Shown here: positions 16,694 to 25,013 of the stretch, in pieces
Position numbering within the stretch: position 1 is the stretch's first letter
How the letters are laid out: every line of letters begins with the position of its first letter
Assembly (NCBI RefSeq): GCF_041916735.1
Contig: NZ_JAYRYY010000007.1
Origin: Zoogloea sp016790385
GTDB lineage: Bacteria; Pseudomonadota; Gammaproteobacteria; Burkholderiales; Rhodocyclaceae
Reading direction: 5' to 3' (one strand)
DNA length: 64,000 nt
The notes under the pieces: model-generated
The model's input: the letters and a program-made list of their open reading frames with translations, nothing else
Database searches by the model: none
Told to the model about the DNA's origin: nothing
Translations under genes and position numbers: made by a program

Positions 16694-17620
16694 TCAAGTC
16701 GAGGGGGGTGGAACCGCCTTCTCGCCGTCGGGAATCACCGTGACGCGCACCTCTGGCACCTGGGCCAAACCCCCAAGGATGACGCCCCGCAGGGGCGACA
16801 CGTCCTGAAAGTCGCGGCCCCAGCCCAGGGTGACGTGGCGCACGTCGGGCTGGATGCCGTTGGTGGGGTCGTACTCGACCCAGCCGTTTTCCGGGCACCA
16901 TACGGCGACCCAGGCATGGGAGGCATCGGCCCCGATCAGGCGCGGTTTGCCCGGTGGCGGGTCGGTGAGCAGATAGCCCGACATGTAACGCGCCGGCACG
17001 CCCACCGAGCGCAGCGCAGCGATCATCAGGTGGGCAAAGTCCTGGCACACCCCGCGTTTCTTCTTCAGAACTTCGTGCACCGGGGTGCTCACCTCAGTGG
17101 CTTTGGCATCGAAGGTGAAGGTCTTGAAGATCAGGTCCATCAGGGCCCGGGTGGCCACCAAGAGGGGCAGGCCGGGTTTGAAGGCGGCATGGGCGAACTC
17201 GGCCAGCTGGGCGTCGCGGGGAACCCGCGGCGAGGCATAGAGATAGCGCATGGCATCCAGCGTATCGGCGTCACGCGGTTCCGGGCGGTAGCGCAGGCTG
17301 TCCCGGACCTCCTCCCAGGCGGGTGAATCCTCGGCCTTGGGCAGGGGGCGGCCGATCACGGTCACATGGCTCTCGGCGCGAACCAGCAGGCCGTCGTGGG
17401 GCGTGTCGAGGGACAGCCAGGCCACCGGGTTGCCGAAGGCATCCTCGCCTTCTGTGAGCTGGGCCAGATCGGGCTCGATGGTGATCGCTCCCGATTCCCG
17501 GGTTTGCCACGGCAGTTCCCGGGGGATCAGGTGCAGGAGGTGCTGGGAGAGGGACACCGGCACGCCGCAGGGGGCGTACTCGGTGTCGTGGAGGATGGTG
17601 TACGGGACGCTGCGGGTCAT
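16694..17620 (-). CDS. transglutaminase-like cysteine protease family protein
   Basis: A 308-residue protein with the bacterial transglutaminase N-terminal beta domain (residues about 1-85) and a transglutaminase core (about 150-260). The catalytic triad is visible: Cys in KKRGVCQDFAHLMIAALRSVG, His in ADASHAWVAVWCP and Asp in EYDPTNG. No signal peptide is seen. It is the last of three minus-strand genes, 14 bp after the ATP-grasp/alpha-E gene. Families in this cluster were predicted by Iyer and Aravind to take part in peptide synthesis, tagging or processing. The reaction here is unknown. Confidence 0.88.
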   Translation of the reverse strand: MTRSVPYTILHDTEYAPCGVPVSLSQHLLHLIPRELPWQTRESGAITIEPDLAQLTEGEDAFGNPVAWLSLDTPHDGLLVRAESHVTVIGRPLPKAEDSPAWEEVRDSLRYRPEPRDADTLDAMRYLYASPRVPRDAQLAEFAHAAFKPGLPLLVATRALMDLIFKTFTFDAKATEVSTPVHEVLKKKRGVCQDFAHLMIAALRSVGVPARYMSGYLLTDPPPGKPRLIGADASHAWVAVWCPENGWVEYDPTNGIQPDVRHVTLGWGRDFQDVSPLRGVILGGLAQVPEVRVTVIPDGEKAVPPPST

Positions 17621-17634
17621 GGTGACGGGGCTCC

Positions 17635-20160
17635 TCAGGCGGCGAAGGTCGCCTGACCGGCGCCTCCCACATGGCTGAAGAAGCGCATGGCCAACCGGTC
17701 GGAGAGGGCACGTCCGGCCCGTGCCAGATGATCGAGGCGATCGGCCAGCTCCAGGGTGGCTTCGGCGCGCTCGTCCTCGGGGCCGGCCGCTTCCAGCTTG
17801 GCCCAGGGGATGCGTTGCAGCGCCGCGAAGCTGGCTTCGAGCTCGTCAATGCCCAGTTCGTTGCCATCCACTTCGAAGTTGCGCAGGTAGTTGGTCAGCA
17901 TGCGCACCTGGAAGGCCAGGGCGTGGGGGTTGGCCAGGTCCATGGTCAGGAGGTGGATGGCGGGCAGCAGTTCCGGCTGGGCCCGGTAGCGGGTGCGGTA
18001 GGTGATGATGGAGTCACACAGTTCGAGCAGCGCCTCAACCGCCAGCTCGCGCTGCAAAGGCCCGGTAATGTCCACATGGCGTCGCAGGAAGCGCGCCAGG
18101 CTGCCGGCGAGGTTGTCCAGGCGCTCGATGCGGCGCCCGAGGATGTGCAGACGCCAGCCCATGTCGCGGGTCATGTTGTCCATCGCGAAGCCGGACAGGG
18201 AGACAAAGGTGGTAAGGGCTTCGTCGAGGAATTCGAGCAGCGCGGACACATCCGACACCCGTCCGCGAGCGTTCTCCAGGTCGGCGGAGAGGCGCTTGAG
18301 GGCGTGCCAGTGGTCAAGGGAGAGGTGTTCCCGGGCCTGGGTGGCGCACCAGGTGAGGCGCTGGAGATTGGCTGCCAGGCCACTGTCGGAGCGCCGGTCG
18401 AGCACCGCGCGGAAGAGATCCAGCTCGGCCTTCGCGAGGGGCAGGGTGGCCACGTCCTTTTCCACCAGGCCGGCGCCGGCAGCCAGTTCGAGCATCATCA
18501 ATAGGGCACCGGCGCGTTCGGTGCGGCGCCCTTCCGAGAGGCGCGACAGGGCCAGTCGGGCCAGTCGGGCCACGGCGTCGCAGCGTTCGCCGTAACGTCC
18601 GAACCAGAAGAGGTTTTCTGCCAGGCGGGACGACAGGGTTCCGGTTTCTTCGATCAGGTCATCGACCCGGATGGTGCTGTGGAGCAGGCTGAAGGTGTTT
18701 ACCGGGCCGTCGGAGAGCACCCAGGTGTCCTTGCTGCTGCCACCCTTCTGCATCGTCAGGATGCGGGTGTTTTCCATCCCGGCCACCCGTGCCAGACCAC
18801 CCGGAAGCAAGGCGTAGCCTTCGGGGGTGATTGCCGCATAGACCCGCAGGCCCATGGCCCGGGTCATCAGTTTGCGTCGCTGGCCGCCGGTCCAGGCGGG
18901 CGCCCGTGACAGCTTGACCAGCTCCTGGGCGACGAAGGCGGACGGGTCGGCCTTGATGCGCTCGGTCAGGGCATCGAGCTGATCTTCGTTCAACTGGTCA
19001 CCGAAGATGACCTCGCTGGCGCCCCCGGGGAAGGTGGGCTTGATGACCAGATCCCGGAGGTTCTCGATGACCTCGGTCATGGCCGGCTCTTCGCCACACC
19101 ACCAGGTGGCCACGGAGGGCATCGCCAGTTCTTCGCCCAGCAGGTGACGCGAGATGCCCGGCAGAAAGCCCGGCAAAGCCGCGGATTCGAGCAGGCCGCT
19201 GCCCAATGCGTTGGCCACCAGCACGCGTCCGGCGCGCACCGCACTGAGCAGGCCGGGGACACCGAGGGCCGAGTCGGCGCGCAGCTCGACCGGATCGCAG
19301 AAATCATCATCCAGGCGGCGCAGGATGGCGTGCACCCTTTTCAGGCCGGACACCGTCTTCAGATATACGGTGTCGTGACGCACGGTGAGATCCTGCCCTT
19401 CGACCAGGGGAAAGCCCAGGTAGCGGGCCAGGTAGACGTGCTCAAAGTAGGTTTCGTTGAACGGCCCGGGGGTGAGCAGCACCGTGAGCGGCGGCTCGCC
19501 ATCGGTTGGTGCCTGGCTCCCCAGGCTGCGCTGCAAACCGCGGAAGAAGCCGGCCAGGGTCTGTACCTGGAGGTCGCGGAACAGGTCGGGGAAGGCGCGC
19601 GACACCAGCAGGCGGTTCTCAAGGGCGTAGCCGGCACCGGAGGGTGACTGGGTGCGGTCGGCGATGACCCACCACTGCCCGTCCGGTGAGCGCGCCAGAT
19701 CGACGGCGTAGAGATGCAGGTAGGTGCCGTCGATGGGCTCGATGCCCTTGCAGGGCCACAGGAAACCCTTGTGTCCGTGGACCAGCTCCGGGGGCAGGAG
19801 GCCCGCGGAGAGCGTGGTCTGCTTACCGTAGAGGTCGGCCAGCAGGGCGTTGAGCAGGCGCGCCCGCTGGCTGATGGCCGAGGCAATGCTGCGCCACTCA
19901 TCTGCCGGCAGGATCAGCGGAAGGAGGTCAAGGGACCAGGGGCGATCGGTGCCGCGGGGGTCGGCATACACGTTGTACGTGACACCGTTCTGCTGGATGC
20001 CGCGGGACAGTTGGGCTGCGCGCGCCTTCAGCGTATCGGCACTCACCTCGTCGATGTGATCGAGGAATTCCTGCCAATGGGGGCGAACACCGTCTTCTCC
20101 GAACAGCTCGTCGTAGCTGTCGGCGCGATGGGGGTAGTGGGCGAGGATCGAACTGGGCAT
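17635..20160 (-). CDS. circularly permuted ATP-grasp / alpha-E fusion protein
   Basis: An 841-residue cytoplasmic fusion. Residues about 1-480 match the circularly permuted ATP-grasp family (DUF404/DUF407; segments NGVTYNVYADPRGTDRPW, WWVIADRTQSPSGAGYALENR, YLARYLGFPLVEGQDLTVR and a late VIKPTFPGGASEVIFG). Residues about 515-830 form the all-helical alpha-E domain (DUF403), beginning LAENLFWFGRYGERCDAVARL. The ATP-grasp part is predicted to form amide bonds between a carboxylate and an amine. In many genomes the two domains are separate genes; here they are fused. It lies between two transglutaminase-family genes on the same strand. Confidence 0.88.
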   Translation of the reverse strand: MPSSILAHYPHRADSYDELFGEDGVRPHWQEFLDHIDEVSADTLKARAAQLSRGIQQNGVTYNVYADPRGTDRPWSLDLLPLILPADEWRSIASAISQRARLLNALLADLYGKQTTLSAGLLPPELVHGHKGFLWPCKGIEPIDGTYLHLYAVDLARSPDGQWWVIADRTQSPSGAGYALENRLLVSRAFPDLFRDLQVQTLAGFFRGLQRSLGSQAPTDGEPPLTVLLTPGPFNETYFEHVYLARYLGFPLVEGQDLTVRHDTVYLKTVSGLKRVHAILRRLDDDFCDPVELRADSALGVPGLLSAVRAGRVLVANALGSGLLESAALPGFLPGISRHLLGEELAMPSVATWWCGEEPAMTEVIENLRDLVIKPTFPGGASEVIFGDQLNEDQLDALTERIKADPSAFVAQELVKLSRAPAWTGGQRRKLMTRAMGLRVYAAITPEGYALLPGGLARVAGMENTRILTMQKGGSSKDTWVLSDGPVNTFSLLHSTIRVDDLIEETGTLSSRLAENLFWFGRYGERCDAVARLARLALSRLSEGRRTERAGALLMMLELAAGAGLVEKDVATLPLAKAELDLFRAVLDRRSDSGLAANLQRLTWCATQAREHLSLDHWHALKRLSADLENARGRVSDVSALLEFLDEALTTFVSLSGFAMDNMTRDMGWRLHILGRRIERLDNLAGSLARFLRRHVDITGPLQRELAVEALLELCDSIITYRTRYRAQPELLPAIHLLTMDLANPHALAFQVRMLTNYLRNFEVDGNELGIDELEASFAALQRIPWAKLEAAGPEDERAEATLELADRLDHLARAGRALSDRLAMRFFSHVGGAGQATFAA

Positions 20161-20223
20161 CCGTGGAAGCTAACACTCTTGCCGGCAATCGGGAAATGGC
20201 GTAATGCGCAGGGAGCCCACAAT

Positions 20224-20255
20224 TTCCGGCATGGGGGGCCACCCCCATGCCGGAA
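20224..20255. terminator. strong hairpin inside the transglutaminase/ATP-grasp cluster
   Basis: A perfect 14-bp inverted repeat (TTCCGGCATGGGGG / CCCCCATGCCGGAA) with a 4-base loop. It sits between the DUF2126 gene and the ATP-grasp/alpha-E gene, both on the minus strand. There is no clean T-run, so it may be a partial terminator, an mRNA-processing/stability structure or a REP-like element. Confidence 0.55.
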
Positions 20256-20277
20256 TGCTTCTAAGGTGGGCTGCCTG

Positions 20278-23200
20278 TCAGCGCCGCAGATCGAGGGTGA
20301 AGGGGAATTCCCTCTCGACCGGTGAGACCTTCACCTGGGGTTCGCCCGGTGTATGGCCCATGCGGAAGAAGCGCGCCAGACGGCGGCTTTCCGCTTCGAA
20401 GGCGTTGATCGGGAAGGTCTCGAAGCTGCGCCCGCCCGGGTGGGACACGTGGTACTGGCAACCGCCCAGCGAGCGTCCCGTCCAGGTATCCACGAGGTCG
20501 AAGACCAGGGGGGCGTGGGGCGGGATGGTGGGATGCAGGCAGGACGGCGGCTGCCATGCCCGGTAACGCACCCCGGCCACATGCTCACCCACGGTGCCCG
20601 TGGGTTGCAGCGGGAGAGTGCGACCATTGACGGCCAGCAGGAAGCGGTCGTCCGACATGCCGGTGGCACGCACCTGAAGCCGCTCGACCGAGGAGTCGAC
20701 AAAACGCACGGTACCGCCGATGGCGCCTTCTTCGCCCATCACATGCCAGGGTTCGAGGGCGCTGCGAAGCTCGACTTCGATGCCGCGCACCGCGAATTCG
20801 CCGATCTTCGGGAAGCGGAACTCCATGTGCGGCGCGAACCACTCGGTCTTGAAGGGCAGCCCGTGGGCCTGCATGTCTTCCATGACGTCGTTGAAGTCCT
20901 GCTGCACAAAATGCGGCAGCAGGAAGCGGTCGTGCAGCTCGGTACCCCAGCGAACCAGACGTTCCGGCGCATAGGGCGTTTCCCAGAATCGGGCGAGCAG
21001 GCCGCGCAGCAGGAGCTGCTGGGCCAGTGACATGCGCGAGTGGGGCGGCATTTCAAAGGCGCGCAGTTCGAGCAGGCCGAGACGCCCGGTGGGGCCGTCC
21101 GGCGAGTACAGCTTGTCGATACAGAACTCGGACCGGTGGGTGTTGCCGGTGACGTCGATGAGCAGGTTGCGCAGCAGGCGGTCGATGAGCCAGGGCGGAA
21201 CGCTGTCGCCGATCTTGGGGAACTGGCGGAAGGCGGTTTCGATTTCGTAGACGGAATCGTTACGTGCCTCATCGATACGGGGCGCCTGACTGGTCGGGCC
21301 GATGAACAGGCCGGAGAACAGGTAGGACAGGCTGGGGTGGTTGTGCCAGTACGAGATCAGGCTGCGCAGGAGGTCCGGACGCCGCAGGAAGGGCGAGTCG
21401 GACGGTGTGGCGCCGCCGAGCACAAAGTGGTTGCCCCCGCCGGTGCCGGTGTGGCGGCCATCCACCATGAACTTTTCGGTGGTGAGGCGCGAATAGTGCG
21501 CGGCTTCGTAAAGGTGGGTGGTGCGGTCGACCAGCTCTTCCCAGTTGCTCGCCGGGTGGATGTTGACTTCGATCACGCCGGGGTCGGGGGTGATGCGGAA
21601 GTGTTGCAGGCGCGGGTCGGAGGGCGGCTCGTAGCCTTCCAGCACCACCGGCATGCCGAGTTCCTCGGCGGTGGCTTCAATGGCGGTGACCAGTTCGAGG
21701 TATTTCTCGAGGCTGGATAGGGGCGGCATGAAGATGTGCATGGTGCCGTTGCGCGGCTCGGCACACATGGCCGTGCGCACGATCCAGTCGGCCGACTTGA
21801 ACATCTCGGGCTGACGGTCGGTGGGGCTGAGCTTTTCGGCGTCGCGGGCGGCTTTGAGAGCCGCGGCGGCTCGGGCCGCGGCGGAGGTGCCAAAGCCGGC
21901 TTCGTCGTCCTTAAGGGCGTTGATCACCGCGGTTTGGCCGCCGGGGAGCTGACGGCGGATGGCCTTGTACTCGGGTAGCGGCGGGAAGGCCTGGTGACTG
22001 TCAACGGGATTGACGTAGGGGTAGTCACCCTTGGCCACCCAGGGCTGGGAGTCCAGCGGCAGGCGGTAGCCCACCGGGGAGTCGCCCGGGATCAGGTAGC
22101 AGCGTTCGTCGCGCAGGAACCACGGCCCGGTCTGCCACGCGCCGGTGTAGACGTTGAGGCTGATGGGCAGCACGTAACCGACCGGATTGGGGAGTCCGTG
22201 CTCATACACACGCCGGATGCGGTCACGTTCCAGGGGATCGTCCAGGCGGGCGTCGAAGGGGTCCACGTTGCCCGGCAGGCGGCGTTCGCGCCACAGGTAG
22301 TAGAAGGCATCCTCGTAGGCAGGGAAGACCCGGCGCTGGTCCACGTCGAGACGCGCGGCGACGCCCGCCAGGAAGGTGTGCGCCTTGTCCACCTTGACAT
22401 CGCCAGGGGTGCTGGAATCACCGATGAGATCGGGGTTCATCCACACCGGCTCGCCGTCCTTGCGCCAGAAGCAGGTCAGGGACCAGCGCGGCAATTGTTC
22501 GCCCGGGTACCACTTGCCCTGGCCGAAGTGGGCCAGACCAAAGGGGGCGTACTTGTCGCGCAGGCGATGGTAGAGATCTTCGGCACGGATGCGCTTGGTC
22601 GGGCCCATGGCCTCGGTGTTCCATTCGGCGCCGTCCGGGTCGTCGATGGACACGAAGGTCGGCTCGCCGCCCATGGTCAGACGCATGTCGTTGGCTTCGA
22701 TGTCCGTGTCGATGAGGTGACCGAGGGCTTCGATCTCGGCCCACTGCTCTTCGGTGTAGGGCTTGGTGACCCGCGGTGCTTCCTTGACCCGGGTGACCTT
22801 CATGTGGTGCTCGAACTCGCACTCGCACTCGTCGATGAGGCCGGTGATGGGGGCTGCGGACGAAGGATCGGGCGATGCGGCCAGGGGAATGTGACCTTCG
22901 CCGGCAAACAAGCCCGAGGTCGGGTCGAGGCCGACCCAGCCGGCGCCGGGGAGATAAACCTCGGTCCAGGCGTGCAGATCGGTGAAATCCACTTCGGTGC
23001 CCGAGGGGCCGTCCAGGGATTTCACATCGGCCTTCAACTGGATCAGGTAGCCGGACACGAAGCGCGCGGCGAGGCCCAGGTGGCGCAGGAGCTGCACCAG
23101 CAGCCAGGCGGAGTCGCGGCACGAGCCGGTGCGCTTGGCGAGGGTCTCTTCGGGCGTCTGCACGCCCGGCTCCATGCGGATCACGTAGCCGATGTGCTTT

Positions 23201-23658
23201 TGCAGATCGGCATTGATCTTGACCAGGAAGTCCACCATGCGCAGCTTGTCGCGGGGGATGGTGTCCAGGTATTTCTGGAACTCGGGGGTCGCTTCCTCCT
23301 TCAGTCGATACGGCGCCAGCTCATGGCTGAGGGCGCCGGCGTACTCGAAGGGGTAGTTCTCGGCCTCGGGCTCCAGGAAGAAGTCGAAGGGGTTGATGAC
23401 CGACATCTCGGCCACCAGGTCAACCTCTACGCTGAATTCGGTCACCTTTTCCGGGAAGACCAGGCGGGCGAGGTAATTGGCCTGGGGGTCCTGCTGCCAG
23501 TTGATGAAATGGGGTTTGGGCAGAATCCGCAGAGAATAGGACAGGATGCGCGTCCGGCTGTGGGGAGCCGGGCGTAGGCGCACGACCTGCGGGCCGACGG
23601 TGATCGGACGGTCGTACTTGTAGGAGGTCAGGTGATTGAGGGCAACGTGAATGGTCAC
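20278..23658 (-). CDS. transglutaminase / DUF2126 large protein
   Basis: A 1126-residue protein. The N-terminal 280 residues carry a bacterial transglutaminase unit (N-terminal beta domain IHVALNHLTSYKYDRPITVGP, then core with Cys in RTGSCRDSAWLLVQLLRHLG, His in TDLHAWTEVYLPG and Asp in LDPTSGL). The remainder is the DUF2126 region, including EVNIHPASNWEELV and TGTGGGNHFVLGG, which resembles a glutamine-synthetase/COOH-NH2 ligase-like amidoligase core. The start is GTG: GGAGT lies 7 bases upstream, and the start just precedes the family N-terminus. It is first in a three-gene minus-strand set with the ATP-grasp/alpha-E and second transglutaminase genes. Confidence 0.88.
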   Translation of the reverse strand: MTIHVALNHLTSYKYDRPITVGPQVVRLRPAPHSRTRILSYSLRILPKPHFINWQQDPQANYLARLVFPEKVTEFSVEVDLVAEMSVINPFDFFLEPEAENYPFEYAGALSHELAPYRLKEEATPEFQKYLDTIPRDKLRMVDFLVKINADLQKHIGYVIRMEPGVQTPEETLAKRTGSCRDSAWLLVQLLRHLGLAARFVSGYLIQLKADVKSLDGPSGTEVDFTDLHAWTEVYLPGAGWVGLDPTSGLFAGEGHIPLAASPDPSSAAPITGLIDECECEFEHHMKVTRVKEAPRVTKPYTEEQWAEIEALGHLIDTDIEANDMRLTMGGEPTFVSIDDPDGAEWNTEAMGPTKRIRAEDLYHRLRDKYAPFGLAHFGQGKWYPGEQLPRWSLTCFWRKDGEPVWMNPDLIGDSSTPGDVKVDKAHTFLAGVAARLDVDQRRVFPAYEDAFYYLWRERRLPGNVDPFDARLDDPLERDRIRRVYEHGLPNPVGYVLPISLNVYTGAWQTGPWFLRDERCYLIPGDSPVGYRLPLDSQPWVAKGDYPYVNPVDSHQAFPPLPEYKAIRRQLPGGQTAVINALKDDEAGFGTSAAARAAAALKAARDAEKLSPTDRQPEMFKSADWIVRTAMCAEPRNGTMHIFMPPLSSLEKYLELVTAIEATAEELGMPVVLEGYEPPSDPRLQHFRITPDPGVIEVNIHPASNWEELVDRTTHLYEAAHYSRLTTEKFMVDGRHTGTGGGNHFVLGGATPSDSPFLRRPDLLRSLISYWHNHPSLSYLFSGLFIGPTSQAPRIDEARNDSVYEIETAFRQFPKIGDSVPPWLIDRLLRNLLIDVTGNTHRSEFCIDKLYSPDGPTGRLGLLELRAFEMPPHSRMSLAQQLLLRGLLARFWETPYAPERLVRWGTELHDRFLLPHFVQQDFNDVMEDMQAHGLPFKTEWFAPHMEFRFPKIGEFAVRGIEVELRSALEPWHVMGEEGAIGGTVRFVDSSVERLQVRATGMSDDRFLLAVNGRTLPLQPTGTVGEHVAGVRYRAWQPPSCLHPTIPPHAPLVFDLVDTWTGRSLGGCQYHVSHPGGRSFETFPINAFEAESRRLARFFRMGHTPGEPQVKVSPVEREFPFTLDLRR

Positions 23659-23962
23659 GGGATACTCCGTTCTTGGGGCTGCGGGTTTCAGGCTTGCCCA
23701 TAAGGCTAGCAAGCTTCACGCCAGACAGACTACACCTATCCTGTTGCGTTGGTTAGGTGATCAACCAGCCGCCGAGGGGGATGCGCGACCTGTTTTGGTG
23801 CGTTCGGTGTGGAGGCGTTCGAGATGGCACCGAAATGGTGCCTTTCGCGACAATGAAATGGTGATGCAGGCGCCTCCACTACCGGGCTCCGGCCGTTCTG
23901 GGAACGGCGGTCCCCGATACGTGTTCGGCTAAGGCTTCCGCCCCATTGCAGGGCATCCGGTT
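23659..23962. other. 304-bp intergenic region between the DUF2126 gene and nirE
   Basis: I find no gene here. It should hold the promoter of the minus-strand DUF2126 operon and the 3' end of nirE. Two structures stand out: the 17-bp GGCACC-N5-GGTGCC repeat (listed separately), and a 7-bp hairpin GCCGTTC-TGG-GAACGGC at 23892-23908, closer to nirE, that could help end the nirE transcript. Confidence 0.5.
23826..23842. promoter_or_regulatory. GGCACC-N5-GGTGCC inverted repeat (NtrC-box-like)
   Basis: A perfect 6-bp inverted repeat with a 5-base spacer, differing from the NtrC consensus (TGCACC-N5-GGTGCA) only at the outer position. It lies about 170 bp upstream of the DUF2126 start. A degenerate second half-matched site (CGACC...GGTGCG) is about 40 bp away at 23785-23802. 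Enhancer-type control is possible, but I could not find a matching sigma-54 -24/-12 element. Confidence 0.4.
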
Positions 23963-24859
23963 TCAGTTCTCCGGGACTGCGGCTTGCGCGGAGACGCCAA
24001 ACCAATTGAGTTTGCCGGCCAGGCTCACCACCTCGCCAACGATCAGCAGGGCGGGGGGGCGGATGCCGGCCTCCAGGGCTCGCGCGGGCAGGCTCTCGAG
24101 GGTGCCGGTGAGCACCCGCTGGCGGGGCGTGGTGGCGTTCTCGACCAGGGCGGCCGGCGTGTCTGCGCCCCGGCCATGGGCGATCAGGGCGGCACAATGG
24201 CCCGCCAGCTGGCCGATGCCCATGTAGATCACCGCGGTCTGGCGGGGGCGGGACAGCGCCACCCAGTCGAGGGCCGACTCCCCTTCCCGGCGGTGGCCGG
24301 TGGCGAAAACCACCGACTGGGCATGATCCCGGTGGGTCAGGGGGATGCCCGCATAGGCTGCGGCACCGCAGGCCGAGGTGATGCCCGGCACCACCTCAAA
24401 GGGCACGCCGGAGGCCACCAGCGCCTCCACCTCCTCGCCGCCCCGTCCAAAGATGTAGGGGTCGCCCCCTTTCAGGCGCACCACCCGCCGGCCGGCCCGT
24501 GCCAGGCGCACCAGCAACTGGTTGATCTGCTCCTGGGGCAGGGTGTGGTGGCCGGATTCCTTGCCCACGTAGATGCGCTCGGCGCCCTGGCGGGCGAGCC
24601 CCAGAACCCCCTCACCCACCAGGTGATCCACCACCAGCACGTCGGCCTCGCCGATCAGGCGGGCGGCGCGCAGGGTCAGCAATTCGGGGTCGCCGGGCCC
24701 CGCTCCCACCAATGCCACCCTGCCGCATGCGCCTTGATCGGCAGTGCTGAGGGCGGCGGTCTTGAGTCCGCTGGTGCGACCCCCGACGAGCTGATCGAGA
24801 AAGGTGCGCAAAGTCCCGACGGGGCGTAAGGAAAGCGTTGCGGATACGGGCGGAGGCAT
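23963..24859 (-). CDS. nirE: uroporphyrinogen-III C-methyltransferase, probably the heme d1 enzyme NirE
   Basis: This enzyme uses SAM to methylate uroporphyrinogen III at C2 and C7, giving precorrin-2, the first step towards heme d1, siroheme or cobalamin. SUMT motifs are clear: VALVGAGPGDPELLTL (loop 1), VVRLKGGDPYIFGRGGEE, and VPGITSACGAAAYAGIPLTHRD. It is a stand-alone SUMT with no CysG dehydrogenase part; 298 residues include a 40-residue N-terminal extension if the ATG at 24859 is used. It diverges from nirS across a 154-bp region with an FNR/DNR box, which is why I call it NirE rather than CobA or a siroheme enzyme. Confidence 0.85.
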   Translation of the reverse strand: MPPPVSATLSLRPVGTLRTFLDQLVGGRTSGLKTAALSTADQGACGRVALVGAGPGDPELLTLRAARLIGEADVLVVDHLVGEGVLGLARQGAERIYVGKESGHHTLPQEQINQLLVRLARAGRRVVRLKGGDPYIFGRGGEEVEALVASGVPFEVVPGITSACGAAAYAGIPLTHRDHAQSVVFATGHRREGESALDWVALSRPRQTAVIYMGIGQLAGHCAALIAHGRGADTPAALVENATTPRQRVLTGTLESLPARALEAGIRPPALLIVGEVVSLAGKLNWFGVSAQAAVPEN

Positions 24860-24917
24860 GGCGGTGGTCCCGGAATCATGACGGCCGCAATCTAGCAGCG
24901 GGACGACGTTTTTGAAC

Positions 24918-24931
24918 TTGACCGCAGTCAA
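24918..24931. promoter_or_regulatory. FNR/DNR-type box in the nirE-nirS intergenic region
   Basis: TTGACCGCAGTCAA is a perfect inverted repeat (TTGAC-N4-GTCAA) matching the FNR/DNR/NnrR consensus TTGAT-N4-ATCAA at the core TTGA/TCAA positions. Its centre is about 89 bp before the nirS ATG. A class II site at -41.5 would place the start of transcription near 24966. It could also serve nirE, whose ATG is 59 bp away on the other strand. Confidence 0.8.
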
Positions 24932-25013
24932 GGCAGGGTATTCCCCCTCAAGCGCACTCTTCGGGCCAAGCGGGATCGGCCGCTGATTGGGTTCATTTCA
25001 AGGGAGATGCACG

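Noticed and set aside
21994..23577. A 527-codon plus-strand open frame opposite the DUF2126 gene
   Set aside because: Antisense shadow with no recognisable domain, while the opposite strand encodes an intact transglutaminase/DUF2126 protein.
23826..23842. Sigma-54 promoter (TGGCAC ... TTGCA)
   Set aside because: TGGCAC is present but the required GC at the -12 position does not fall at the right spacing; the element is better described as an inverted repeat.
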